Assembly (NCBI RefSeq): GCF_041222825.1
Contig: NZ_CP139482.1
Coordinates: 3,973,501-4,037,500, forward strand
Reading direction: 5' to 3'
DNA length: 64,000 nucleotides
Origin: Candidatus Thalassolituus haligoni
GTDB taxonomy: Bacteria; Pseudomonadota; Gammaproteobacteria; Pseudomonadales; Oceanobacteraceae
Part shown: positions 1-8,459 of the stretch, one piece after another
Layout: each line of letters starts with the position of its first letter
How positions within the stretch are numbered: the first letter of the stretch is position 1
Made by a program: the position numbers and the translations under genes
Notes under the pieces: generated by a model
The model's database searches: none
Seen by the model: the letters and a program-made list of their open reading frames with translations, nothing else
What the model was told of the DNA's origin: nothing

Positions 1-1
1 C

Positions 2-358
2 CCGGATGGCGGAGCCCACTTCACCCCGTCGGGAGCAGGACTGGAAGTCGTCCGCAGAGGCACCGACAAGGGCCATACCTACCAGCTACTGACTTACCAA
101 CGCGGCGGCAAACGCAATTTTGAACCCTTCCTGATCACCATGGACGATCTGTCGGAAGTCTTTCCGACCTTTTCGCACCCCGGCGAAGAATTTATCTACA
201 TGCTGAAAGGCAGCCTGATTTACCGCCACGGCAACCACCTGTATGAAATGGGCCCGGGCGACAGCCTGACCTTTGATGCCGAAACGCCACACGGCCCGGA
301 GAAACTGGTCGAAGTGCCGTTGCAATTATTGTCGATTATTAACTACGTGGAAGAATAA
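2..358 (+). CDS. Cupin-domain transcriptional regulator, C-terminal part (5' end outside window)
   Basis: The reading frame is open from the first bases of the window to a TAA at 356-358, so the start lies upstream. The visible 118 residues form a cupin barrel: a double-stranded beta-helix pattern with HPGEEFIYMLKGSL (motif 1) and MGPGDSLTFDAETPHGPE (motif 2). This arrangement is typical of the sensor half of XRE-family regulators with an N-terminal helix-turn-helix and a C-terminal cupin that binds a small ligand. The DNA-binding half is not visible, so a stand-alone cupin protein is possible. It stands alone here; the next gene is on the other strand about 570 bases away. Confidence 0.7.
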   Translation, partial: PDGGAHFTPSGAGLEVVRRGTDKGHTYQLLTYQRGGKRNFEPFLITMDDLSEVFPTFSHPGEEFIYMLKGSLIYRHGNHLYEMGPGDSLTFDAETPHGPEKLVEVPLQLLSIINYVEE

Positions 359-930
359 CGGTCAGCGGACCGGCTTTTGGACAGCCTCGGAGGGCGTCCG
401 TACAAACCGGCTCCGTCCGTGTCCGCAAAGTGTCCACTAAAATACAAGTGGACACTATCCTGAGGGCGCTTACGGATTACCGCACACGATGGTGGGTAAT
501 CCTTGGGCGTTACCTGCTGAGAGCGTTGGTTTCAGAACAAGGCATGAGGAACGCAGTTTAGCGAGTTCAATAAGTAACGAATAACATCGTTCTGGAGTCA
601 ACTGCCCTCAGCCCGAAAGGCCAGGGTCAAATAATTGAGAACGCCCCCTAGCGTTTTGTCGAATAGAAATCCTTACCACCGACTAATACCAGGACAACAA
701 GGCCAAACGATCACCCGCCAGATCAGTGGAAAAATTGAGTGGGCAGTGCCTGAATCTGATTCCCATGCGATACCTGACTGTTTGTGAGAGAGCTCAGAGC
801 CTATTACACCCAATATGCGGGAATCTAGGGATTAACGACCATAGAGCGGCAGTAGTCGGTTATTTTTTGGCGAAGGCAAACACCACCGATTTTACTGCCG
901 TTATCGCCACACTAAAAGTGCGATGAACCT
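359..930. other. Non-coding stretch with several inverted repeats
   Basis: No reading frame here is convincing. The stretch contains a perfect 10-bp inverted repeat (429-438 and 447-456, AGTGTCCACT, 8-base loop), an 8-bp one (474-481 and 495-502, GGATTACC) and a GC-rich hairpin around 604-625. None ends in a T tract, so they do not look like ordinary terminators. It could be the remnant of a mobile element or a structured RNA; no transposase remains. Confidence 0.4.
429..456. repeat. Perfect 10-bp inverted repeat
   Basis: The arms AGTGTCCACT and AGTGGACACT are exact reverse complements separated by 8 bases. No T tract follows on either strand. It could be an operator or the end of a decayed mobile element; function unknown. 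Confidence 0.6.
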
Positions 931-2340
931 TTATTTGGCAACCACTAAAGATTGGATACTGGTGTATTCATCCAGTCCGTGTTCAGAAAACTCAACCCCC
1001 ATACCGGATTGTTTGACACCACCAAATGGTACGTCTGGAGCCATGGCAAAATGTTGATTAACCCAGCTAATGCCACACTCCAGGCGACCAGCAATGGCGG
1101 CAGCTTTTTCGACGTCAGATGACCAGACCGAACCACCCAGCCCATACTGGCTATTATTGGCACGGCTGACAGCCTCATCGATGGTATTGAATTTCATGAT
1201 CGAACGCACCGGGCCAAATATTTCTTCGTTAGCAATCGGGCTGGTTTCGTCAGTATCACAAACCAATGTCGGCTCGATAAAAAAGCCAGGTGTGCGGATT
1301 TTTCCTCCAGCCAGAATGCGCCCATACTGCGGCACCAGAGACAGAACATTGCGAATATCGTCAAACTGCTTGCGATTCTGTACCGGACCAAACTGGGTCG
1401 CCGGATCCATACCATCCCCGGTCACACTGTCCGCCACCCGCTTGGCCAGTGCTGCACACATCGCGTCATACACTCCTTCCTGTACATAGATACGCTTGAT
1501 AGACATGCATACCTGTCCGGAGTTAATAAAGGCCATATCAAATATTTGCTCGGCGACCTGTTCAACGTTAACGTCATCCAATACGATGGCCGCATCATTA
1601 CCACCCAACTCCAACGTCAGACGCTTGAGATTGTGCGCGGAGGAAGCCATAACCTGACGCCCAGTCTGGGTTGAACCAGTGAAAGAGATCTTGGCAACAT
1701 CCGTACTCTGACTAAGCAGTGGGCCAATATCGCCACGGTCTGCCAGAACGTTGATCACGCCAGCCGGCACAACAGACTGGAGCAACTCACCCAAACGCAA
1801 AGTAGCCAGCGGTGTCGTCGGGCTGGGCTTAATCACCAAGGTATTGCCTGCCAACAGCGCCGGAGCCAATTTGTATACCGCCATCAGCACCGGGAAGTTC
1901 CAGGGAATAATGGCAGCAACAATCCCCAAAGGGCGGCGGTGCAACTCCACTCGCTGGCTATCATCGTTGCGAATAACTTCAGGCGCCAGTTTCAGTGATG
2001 CGAAATAACGCAACACCGTTGCACTCATCATCAACTCCATATCAGAACCAGCCAATGGTTTGCCTTGTTCCAAGGTAATTAACTGACGCAGTTCCTGACT
2101 GTTCTGTTCGATAATATCCGCGATATTCAGTAATACGTTCTTACGCACTTCCAGACTGACATTACGCCATTGCGGATATGCAGCCTTGGCGGCTGCAATC
2201 GCCTGGATGGCATCTGTGCTCGTGGCAAACGGTACCTGACAAATAACTCGTTCATTCGCTGGGTTAATAACATCCATCATCTGTTCATGACGAACCAGTC
2301 GGCCATTGATCAACATGGAAGGTGAATTTAACATGGACAT
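931..2340 (-). CDS. NAD(P)-dependent aldehyde dehydrogenase
   Basis: This 469-residue protein has the normal length and motifs of the aldehyde dehydrogenase superfamily: the Rossmann segment with IIPWNFP near 145-150, FTGSTQTG near 220-227, the general-base glutamate E244 in LTLELGGND and the catalytic cysteine C278 in NSGQVCMS. It should oxidise an aldehyde to the carboxylic acid in the cytosol. The start has AAGGA about 8 bases upstream. It is the last gene of the minus-strand catabolic block and follows an MFS carrier, so it probably processes an aldehyde intermediate or an imported substrate. The specific substrate cannot be read from the sequence. Confidence 0.9.
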   Translation of the reverse strand: MSMLNSPSMLINGRLVRHEQMMDVINPANERVICQVPFATSTDAIQAIAAAKAAYPQWRNVSLEVRKNVLLNIADIIEQNSQELRQLITLEQGKPLAGSDMELMMSATVLRYFASLKLAPEVIRNDDSQRVELHRRPLGIVAAIIPWNFPVLMAVYKLAPALLAGNTLVIKPSPTTPLATLRLGELLQSVVPAGVINVLADRGDIGPLLSQSTDVAKISFTGSTQTGRQVMASSAHNLKRLTLELGGNDAAIVLDDVNVEQVAEQIFDMAFINSGQVCMSIKRIYVQEGVYDAMCAALAKRVADSVTGDGMDPATQFGPVQNRKQFDDIRNVLSLVPQYGRILAGGKIRTPGFFIEPTLVCDTDETSPIANEEIFGPVRSIMKFNTIDEAVSRANNSQYGLGGSVWSSDVEKAAAIAGRLECGISWVNQHFAMAPDVPFGGVKQSGMGVEFSEHGLDEYTSIQSLVVAK

Positions 2341-2546
2341 GATATATTCCTTTTTATTGTTTTAAGGGCACTTCGAACAACTCGGTGCCCACTCTCGGTT
2401 TCCGAATGGTTTCAAATGACAAAGCCGATGTGCAGGCATAACGGGGTTACGCCAAAAAACGCCAACACCGAGTTGGAATAATTTGGGAACCCTTGCAGGG
2501 CTCTGATCCACTTGCTCAACGAGTTGCTAATAAACCAGAGTCAGTA

Positions 2547-3773
2547 TCACGCTATCGTGGTATTCGCCACTGGCTGCGACTCCTTATCCCGGCTGAATTT
2601 CAGAAACAGGATAACAACAGCCATCACCGCAGCACTGGCAGAGGCCATATACAGTGGTGCTTCCAGACCAAACGAGTTGGCCATTTGACCACCCACCGAA
2701 GGCATGATGGTCGCGCCAATAATCTCGGCGAACATGGAGGTCATGCCAATGGCGGCCGCAGCTGTGGCGCGAGGCACACTCTCTGACGCAGCAACCACTA
2801 TCACCAGCGTCGTAATACCAAGGCTACAGTTAGTGATAAATACGAGCAATGCCAGCAACCAGACAGTATCGTACAGCGGAACCACCATCAGCGTCAGCGG
2901 TGTAAAGATCGCGGCAATGGCCATCATCAGAGCCGCTGCCTTGCGACCGACAATGCCGGACGCCCAAACCAGAATAAAGCCGGTTACCACACCACCTGCT
3001 CCACTCATGCCCATCACCATACCGGCAGTGCGGGGATCCTGCTGCTGTACTTCCGTGATGTACAGAGGTCCAAACGAATTGAACAGATACAACCAGCTCA
3101 GGAAGCAGGAACCGGCAATTGAGCAGATCCAAATATTGCGTGTCATCAGGACATTGCGGAAATCTTTCAGGGTCGGTTCGTGATGATGGTGGTAAGCCCC
3201 CTGCTTGCGAGGTTCCACCACAAAGAAGGCCATCAGAGCAGCAACAATTAACACAGGAGCACCAGCCAGGTAAAATGCCACGTGCCAGTCGTAAGTGGAC
3301 GCCACCTGGGTAACCAGTACCGGGGCGATGGCAAGGCCAATAATAGTACCTGCACTAAGTACAATGGCGATGTTATTGCTGCGAGTACGATCAGATGATG
3401 ATTCACTGATCAGAGCCGACATGGTGGCCAGAATCGGGCCTTCGGCAACCCCCAACAAACCTCGGACAATCAACAGAGATTCGTAGGTTTCAACCATACC
3501 GGAAGCGGCTGTCAGACCGGCGGCGGCAATCAGCGACGGAATCAATACCGGCTTGCGGCCAATCTTGTCTGATAAGGCACCGAATAAAAAAGTAGAAGCA
3601 GCCCAGCCCAATGCCAGCACCGAGTTCAGCTTGCCAATCTGGGCGTCATCCAGTCCCAGATCCGGTTTAATGTAGGGCGCCAAAAATGACAGCGTCATAC
3701 GATCAAGGAATACCGTTCCCCAAGCGACGAACAGCAAGGCTACCAACCCCAGTTCATAGCGTCTATTGAACAT
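2547..3773 (-). CDS. MFS transporter, organic-acid type
   Basis: The 408-residue product has about 12 hydrophobic segments and the major-facilitator signature FGALSDKIGRKP between helices 2 and 3. The first helix carries a charged pair (FLDRMTLSF), as in anion:cation symporters and aromatic-acid carriers. A histidine-rich cytoplasmic loop (AYHHHHEP) sits in the centre. It probably moves a small organic anion across the inner membrane with protons. A GGAGAG box precedes the ATG. The gene lies between the aldehyde dehydrogenase and the ETF genes, which suggests it carries a substrate or product of this pathway. Confidence 0.85.
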   Translation of the reverse strand: MFNRRYELGLVALLFVAWGTVFLDRMTLSFLAPYIKPDLGLDDAQIGKLNSVLALGWAASTFLFGALSDKIGRKPVLIPSLIAAAGLTAASGMVETYESLLIVRGLLGVAEGPILATMSALISESSSDRTRSNNIAIVLSAGTIIGLAIAPVLVTQVASTYDWHVAFYLAGAPVLIVAALMAFFVVEPRKQGAYHHHHEPTLKDFRNVLMTRNIWICSIAGSCFLSWLYLFNSFGPLYITEVQQQDPRTAGMVMGMSGAGGVVTGFILVWASGIVGRKAAALMMAIAAIFTPLTLMVVPLYDTVWLLALLVFITNCSLGITTLVIVVAASESVPRATAAAAIGMTSMFAEIIGATIMPSVGGQMANSFGLEAPLYMASASAAVMAVVILFLKFSRDKESQPVANTTIA

Positions 3774-4108
3774 TACAGTTCTCTCCAGTTGTTATTCTTG
3801 CTTCCAGCCGATGCCCGAAATTCGGTTTTTTTTCAGCCATATATTTATATTTTTTATTCAGAAAAACATTGACATGAAAAACATTCTCACATCAGTTTTT
3901 GACCTCATAAGGAATAGTGCAGGATAGCATTCCGGGTTGGCCGACAAATGCTGTCGATAAACAAAGGCATATCCGATCGTTCCCGCTAAAACAAAATATT
4001 GCATTCTAAATACAGAAAGAAAATCCCTGATATCCGTTATATAAATAAAACCGACCATAGCAGAAAGAAATTTGAAAGATCGATCCCGTTTTTCCGATAT
4101 ACCAGGAA
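3774..4108. other. Intergenic region upstream of the MFS gene
   Basis: This AT-rich stretch of about 335 bases has no credible gene. It contains the palindrome CCGAAATTCGG at 3815-3825. It presumably holds the promoter of the MFS-aldehyde dehydrogenase pair and the end of the ETF transcript, but no clear terminator is visible. Confidence 0.4.
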
Positions 4109-5755
4109 TTACATATTAGGGTAATTTGGTCCACCGCCACCTTCCGGTGCTACCCACGTAATGTTCTGAGCGGGGTCTTTAATGTCACACGTTTTGCAAT
4201 GTAAGCAGTTTTGGGAATTAATCTGCAACCGCTGACCGCCAACGTCATCGACCACCTCATACACACCTGCTGGACAATAACGCTGCGCAGGTTCTGCATA
4301 CATGGGCAGGTTGCTATCAATCGGTATTGATGGGTCTTTAATCACCAAATGACACGCCTGGTCTTCGGCATGATTTGTGTTGGAAACAAACACAGAGGAC
4401 AGTTTATCAAAGCTCAGCTTGTTATCCGGCTTAGGATAGGCAATCCCAGGACTCTGAGCAGCCAGTTTGAGGCAACTAAAGTCCGGTTTGCGATCATGTA
4501 GAGTAAACGGCAAAGCTCCCTTGAACAGGTTCTGATCCAGCAGATTAAAAGCACCACCCAGCAGGGGGCCAAACTTATGCATAGCAGAGCCAAAGCTACG
4601 AGACTGAAACAATTCGTCATAAAGCCAGCTACTCTTGAATCGATCTGCAAAATCAGTCAGATCTTCCCCGCCCTGACTGTCGTTTTGCAGTGCTGTAAAG
4701 ATCGTCTCAGCTGCCAACATTCCTGACTTCATCGCGGTATGAGTGCCCTTAATTTTACTGAAGTTTAGAGTGCCTGCGTCACAGCCAATCAGTAAACCGC
4801 CAGGAAAATTCATCTTCGGCAACGAATTGAATCCACCCTTGGTAATCGCCCGAGCACCGTAAGATACCCGAGTCCCTCCCTGTAGATATTGCGACAATGC
4901 AGGGTGGTGCTTGAGACGCTGTAACTCATCAAATGGACTGACCCAAGGGTTGCTGTAGTTCAGGTCAACAATTAACCCAACAACCACTTGGTTGTTTTCG
5001 AGGTGATAACAAAAAAAACCCCCAGTGGTATCACCACTCAATGGCCAGCCAGTACCGTGAACCACCAGCCCAGGCCGATGCAGATCAGGATTAATATCCC
5101 AAAGCTCCTTAAGACCAATGCCGTAGTGTTGAACATCGGCGTCAGTATCCAGCTGAAAGCGTTCAATCAGTTGTTTACCCAAGTGCCCCCGACAGCCTTC
5201 AGCAAACAAGGTATAACGAGCGCTCAGTTCAATACCTGGAGTGTAGGCTGGCCCCTGCTCACCCTTGGCCGTTACTCCCATATCGCCAGTGGCAATACCT
5301 TTAACACTGCCATCGTCGTTAAACAAAACTTCCGTGGCTGCAAAACCCGGATAAATTTCAACCCCCAGCTGTTCTGCCTGCTCCGCCAGCCAACGACACA
5401 GATTTCCAAGACTGATAATGTAGTTACCCGTATTGTGCATGGTCACAGGCACCATACGGCTGGGAACTTTCACTGTGCCACGCTCGCTGTGAAGCAGATA
5501 GACGTCATCTTTGGTCACTGGAGTATTGAGTGGTGCTCCCCGTGCCTGCCAGTCGGGAAACAACTCGTCCAATGCGCGGGGTTCGAGAATCGCTCCAGAC
5601 AAAATATGAGCGCCTATTTCAGACCCCTTTTCAACGACGCAAATCGTCAGAGTCTTTCCTCCTGCCTGAGCCTGCTGAGCCAAGCGACATGCAGCGGATA
5701 ACCCAGAAGGGCCACCACCAACAATGACAACGTCAAACTCCATCACTTCACGCAT
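4109..5755 (-). CDS. Electron transfer flavoprotein-ubiquinone oxidoreductase
   Basis: The 548-residue protein starts with the FAD-binding motif VVIVGGGPSGLSAACRLA and ends with a 4Fe-4S domain whose ligands are C494 (RYCPAG) and C517, C520 and C523 (CLHCKTC). Length and layout match ETF-QO, the membrane-associated enzyme that passes electrons from reduced ETF to the quinone pool. It follows etfA by about 27 bases, so this operon encodes a full route from acyl-CoA dehydrogenases to the respiratory chain. A methionine four codons downstream is an alternative start. Many bacteria encode a single ETF-QO elsewhere; this may be a dedicated copy. Confidence 0.95.
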   Translation of the reverse strand: MREVMEFDVVIVGGGPSGLSAACRLAQQAQAGGKTLTICVVEKGSEIGAHILSGAILEPRALDELFPDWQARGAPLNTPVTKDDVYLLHSERGTVKVPSRMVPVTMHNTGNYIISLGNLCRWLAEQAEQLGVEIYPGFAATEVLFNDDGSVKGIATGDMGVTAKGEQGPAYTPGIELSARYTLFAEGCRGHLGKQLIERFQLDTDADVQHYGIGLKELWDINPDLHRPGLVVHGTGWPLSGDTTGGFFCYHLENNQVVVGLIVDLNYSNPWVSPFDELQRLKHHPALSQYLQGGTRVSYGARAITKGGFNSLPKMNFPGGLLIGCDAGTLNFSKIKGTHTAMKSGMLAAETIFTALQNDSQGGEDLTDFADRFKSSWLYDELFQSRSFGSAMHKFGPLLGGAFNLLDQNLFKGALPFTLHDRKPDFSCLKLAAQSPGIAYPKPDNKLSFDKLSSVFVSNTNHAEDQACHLVIKDPSIPIDSNLPMYAEPAQRYCPAGVYEVVDDVGGQRLQINSQNCLHCKTCDIKDPAQNITWVAPEGGGGPNYPNM

Positions 5756-5782
5756 CGGTATTTCCCACTCCTCTACGCTTTC

Positions 5783-6712
5783 TCAAAGCTTGCGTGCCAA
5801 TTCAGGTAATGCATCAAACAAGTCCATTACCAAACCATAATCCGCGACCTGAAAGATCGGCGCATCCGGATCTTTATTGATGGCGACAATCACTTTGGAA
5901 CCCTTCATACCTGCCAAGTGCTGAATCGCACCGGAAATCCCCACCGCAACATACAGATCAGGAGCCACAATTTTCCCAGTTTGGCCAACCTGCAAATCAT
6001 TACTGACAAAACCGGCATCAACTGCTGCACGAGATGCGCCAATCGCTCCATTAAGACGATCTGCCACGGCTTCCAGTAATTCGAAATTACGACCATTCCC
6101 CATACCTCTGCCACCCGAGACGATCACGCTGGCAGCCGCCAGCTCTGGGCGTTCAGATTGAACCAGAACCTCATCAATGAAGACGCTAGTCTGGTCATCA
6201 CAGTGTGTGTCGATACTATCAATGACGGCACAACCACCTGTTGATGCTGCCTTATCAAAAGCAGAAGTACGCACCGTGATCACTTTAATCGGATCAAGAG
6301 ACTGCACCATCGCAATGGCATTACCCGCATAAATCGGGCGCTGAAAAGTATCCTCGGCATCCACCGCAATAATTTCAGATATTTGGCCAACATCGAGCAA
6401 GGCTGCCACTCGAGGCATTACGTCTTTACCCATGCTGCTGGCGGCCGCCAGAATGTGTTCATGCCCTTCTGCCAATTCGATAATCAAGGCCGATAGTTTT
6501 TCCGGTAATAATTTGTCATAAGCGGCGTCGTTGACCAGTAAAACCCGATCAATACATGGAATACTGGCAGCCTGCTCCGCCACTGCTGCACAATCATTAC
6601 CTGCTATCAGCATGGTGATACCATTACCGATACGACGTGCTGCGGTGACGACATTCAGAGTACTTGTATTAAGGGTTTTGTTATCGTGTTCTGCGATTAA
6701 AAGAATTGTCAT
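5783..6712 (-). CDS. etfA: Electron transfer flavoprotein alpha subunit
   Basis: The 309-residue sequence is colinear with EtfA. It has the FAD-binding C-terminal part with VSGGRGMG near 198-205, GASRAAVDAGF, and VAVGISGAIQH followed by NKDPDAPIFQVADYG. Together with EtfB it forms the soluble FAD/AMP heterodimer that takes electrons from acyl-CoA dehydrogenases. GAGGG lies before the ATG, and the gene follows etfB by 10 bases, indicating translation from one mRNA. The nearby acyl-CoA dehydrogenase gene is a plausible electron donor. Confidence 0.96.
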   Translation of the reverse strand: MTILLIAEHDNKTLNTSTLNVVTAARRIGNGITMLIAGNDCAAVAEQAASIPCIDRVLLVNDAAYDKLLPEKLSALIIELAEGHEHILAAASSMGKDVMPRVAALLDVGQISEIIAVDAEDTFQRPIYAGNAIAMVQSLDPIKVITVRTSAFDKAASTGGCAVIDSIDTHCDDQTSVFIDEVLVQSERPELAAASVIVSGGRGMGNGRNFELLEAVADRLNGAIGASRAAVDAGFVSNDLQVGQTGKIVAPDLYVAVGISGAIQHLAGMKGSKVIVAINKDPDAPIFQVADYGLVMDLFDALPELARKL

Positions 6713-6722
6713 TACCGTACCC

Positions 6723-7472
6723 TCAAATCACCTTGGCTTCATTTTTCAGTTTATCCACGAGTTCATCCACACTGGCCACCTTGATACCCGCCTGACGCGC
6801 TTCGGGTGAATCCACGCTCAAGACCAGTGCATGCTGCTTCAGCTCAACGCCTAACTCTTCCGGAGTCACCACCGCCATCGATTTTTTCTTAGCCCTCATA
6901 ACATCAGGCAATTTTGCATAACGCGGTTCATTCAGGCGTAAATCGGTAGTTACAACGGCGGGCAATGCCAACTCAACTGTGCGCAGGCCACCATCTATTT
7001 CCCGAGTTACCTGAACTTTGCTGCCATTCACCTTAACAACGGACGCAAAAGTTCCCTGAGGGCGTCCAGTCAAAGCCGCCAACATCTGACCTGTCTGATT
7101 GTTATCTGCATCAATGGACTGCTTACCCAGAATGACCAGCCCCGGCTCTTCGCTCTTCATCAGAGCAGCCAACAGCTTGGCAATATTAAGAGGCTCGGCA
7201 ACGGCATCGGTGTTCACCTGAATGCCACGATCAGCGCCCAGCGCCAGCGCCAGGCGCAACTGTTCTTGCACCACATCAGGCCCAACAGAGACAACCACAA
7301 CTTCAGAGGCGATACCTGCTTCTTTCAAGCGGACAGCCTCTTCGACGGCAATTTCACAAAAGGGATTAATGGCCATTTTGACATTGGTCAAATCCACGCC
7401 ACTACTATCAGCCTTGACCCGAACTTTAACGTTGTGATCCACAACCCGCTTTATGCATACCAGAATTTTCAT
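6723..7472 (-). CDS. etfB: Electron transfer flavoprotein beta subunit
   Basis: The 249-residue product begins MKILVCIKRVVDHNVKV, typical of EtfB, and carries NPFCEIAVEEAVRLKE and the nucleotide-binding stretch LVILGKQSIDADNNQTG. It pairs with EtfA to form the electron carrier for flavin dehydrogenases. Its ATG overlaps the stop of the EthD-like gene (ATGA), and GGGAGAG lies just upstream, so translation is probably coupled. Confidence 0.96.
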   Translation of the reverse strand: MKILVCIKRVVDHNVKVRVKADSSGVDLTNVKMAINPFCEIAVEEAVRLKEAGIASEVVVVSVGPDVVQEQLRLALALGADRGIQVNTDAVAEPLNIAKLLAALMKSEEPGLVILGKQSIDADNNQTGQMLAALTGRPQGTFASVVKVNGSKVQVTREIDGGLRTVELALPAVVTTDLRLNEPRYAKLPDVMRAKKKSMAVVTPEELGVELKQHALVLSVDSPEARQAGIKVASVDELVDKLKNEAKVI

Positions 7473-7798
7473 TCACTCTCCCTCTGATCAATACACACAT
7501 CGGTCACTTCGACCCAGGGCTGAATGGTCGTAAAGTTGGGAATATCGGCCATCAATACACCCGCCGCCGCCGCAAAACTGCTTTCGTAGTCTGCTAAACG
7601 CTCAAACAGAATTCCGGTCATCACTTCAAATCGTGCCGGACGACCCGGCTCCCCCCCACAAAGACCACTTTCTACATGAATCCCCTTACAGGCAGATCCC
7701 AGCAGTCCGGCCACCATGGGAATATGTTTGTTGCAATAATAATCCAGGTCGAATCCGGCACCTTCAGTGACCGGGTACATGACATTTATTTTTATCAT
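7469..7798 (-). CDS. EthD-family small protein
   Basis: This 109-residue protein starts MIKINVMYP and has the EthD/ferredoxin-like dimeric alpha-beta barrel pattern, including DLDYYCNKHIPMV near 17-29 and a C-terminal IPNFTTIQPWVEVTDV. EthD-type proteins accompany oxidative degradation genes, but their chemistry is often unknown. Here it is the first gene of the etfB-etfA-ETF-QO operon and overlaps etfB by 4 bases. That position suggests it works with a flavin-dependent step of the pathway. A second methionine at residue 7 is an alternative start. Confidence 0.8.
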   Translation of the reverse strand: MIKINVMYPVTEGAGFDLDYYCNKHIPMVAGLLGSACKGIHVESGLCGGEPGRPARFEVMTGILFERLADYESSFAAAAGVLMADIPNFTTIQPWVEVTDVCIDQRESE

Positions 7799-8003
7799 CT
7801 TGTTTATCCCATCTTTAAAAAAACAGCTTTAGGGTACATCTATAAATTATTGCGCTTGAAATGAAGGCGTTTAAAATCGACTAGAAATTCTCATTTATTA
7901 CTCATAAACTGCGCTTTTCGTCGATTTTTTTCCTTGTTCTTTCATCGCTTGCTATATTTTTAGATGCGCCCTTTAGAAAGCATTACGTTAGAAGGCATTA
8001 CGT

Positions 8004-8459
8004 TTATTCTCCGTTTGATCTCAACGGCATAACCAGCACCGGCACCGATGCAGAATCGAGCACCTTTTGTGTTTGTGAGCCAACCAATAATCGCTCCAAT
8101 CCATGATGGCCATGAGAAGCCATCACCACCAGGTCACAAGCGCTGCTGCGGACTTCGTTAATAATTTCCTCAAACGGCGCATCACCTATACGCAGCTGGG
8201 TAACCGCTCTGACACCATGCAAGGCAGCGAGATCCAATGCCGCCTGGAGAGTCTGTTTGGCTTCATGGAGTGCTATGTCTATAAAACGATCAGGAGACAG
8301 AGTTCTTTGCAGAGCCCCTTCAGCAGTGCCTTCAAAGTCCTGACAGACCGTAATAAATGTCATCGTCGCTCCGATCTCACTGGCAAATTTGATCGAATAT
8401 TCCGCCAATCTCATAGCCAGGGGCGACTGATCCAAAGGCACTAGCAGGTGCTGGTACAT
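8004..8459 (-). CDS. Universal stress protein, UspA family
   Basis: The 151-residue single-domain protein starts MYQHLLVPLDQSP and ends with the ATP-binding motif GHHGLERLLVGSQ, then VPVLVMPL. These are hallmarks of the ATP-binding Usp subgroup. Its start lies inside the end of the upstream RND transporter gene (19-base overlap), with GGAG inside that gene, so the two are translated together. The tight link suggests a role tied to the envelope transport module, but the target is unknown. Confidence 0.9.
   Translation of the reverse strand: MYQHLLVPLDQSPLAMRLAEYSIKFASEIGATMTFITVCQDFEGTAEGALQRTLSPDRFIDIALHEAKQTLQAALDLAALHGVRAVTQLRIGDAPFEEIINEVRSSACDLVVMASHGHHGLERLLVGSQTQKVLDSASVPVLVMPLRSNGE

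Noticed and set aside
429..660. Possible group II intron or integron attachment site
   Set aside because: No intron domain V/VI sequence, no intron-encoded protein and no integrase are visible.
726..926. 66-residue plus-strand frame starting at GTG
   Set aside because: No ribosome site, no recognisable motif and low-complexity context; more likely chance or a decayed remnant.
2395..2405. Short palindrome TCGGTTTCCGA upstream of the aldehyde dehydrogenase gene
   Set aside because: Its core resembles the shared operator but has a shorter spacer and no matching flanks, so it was not counted as a third copy.
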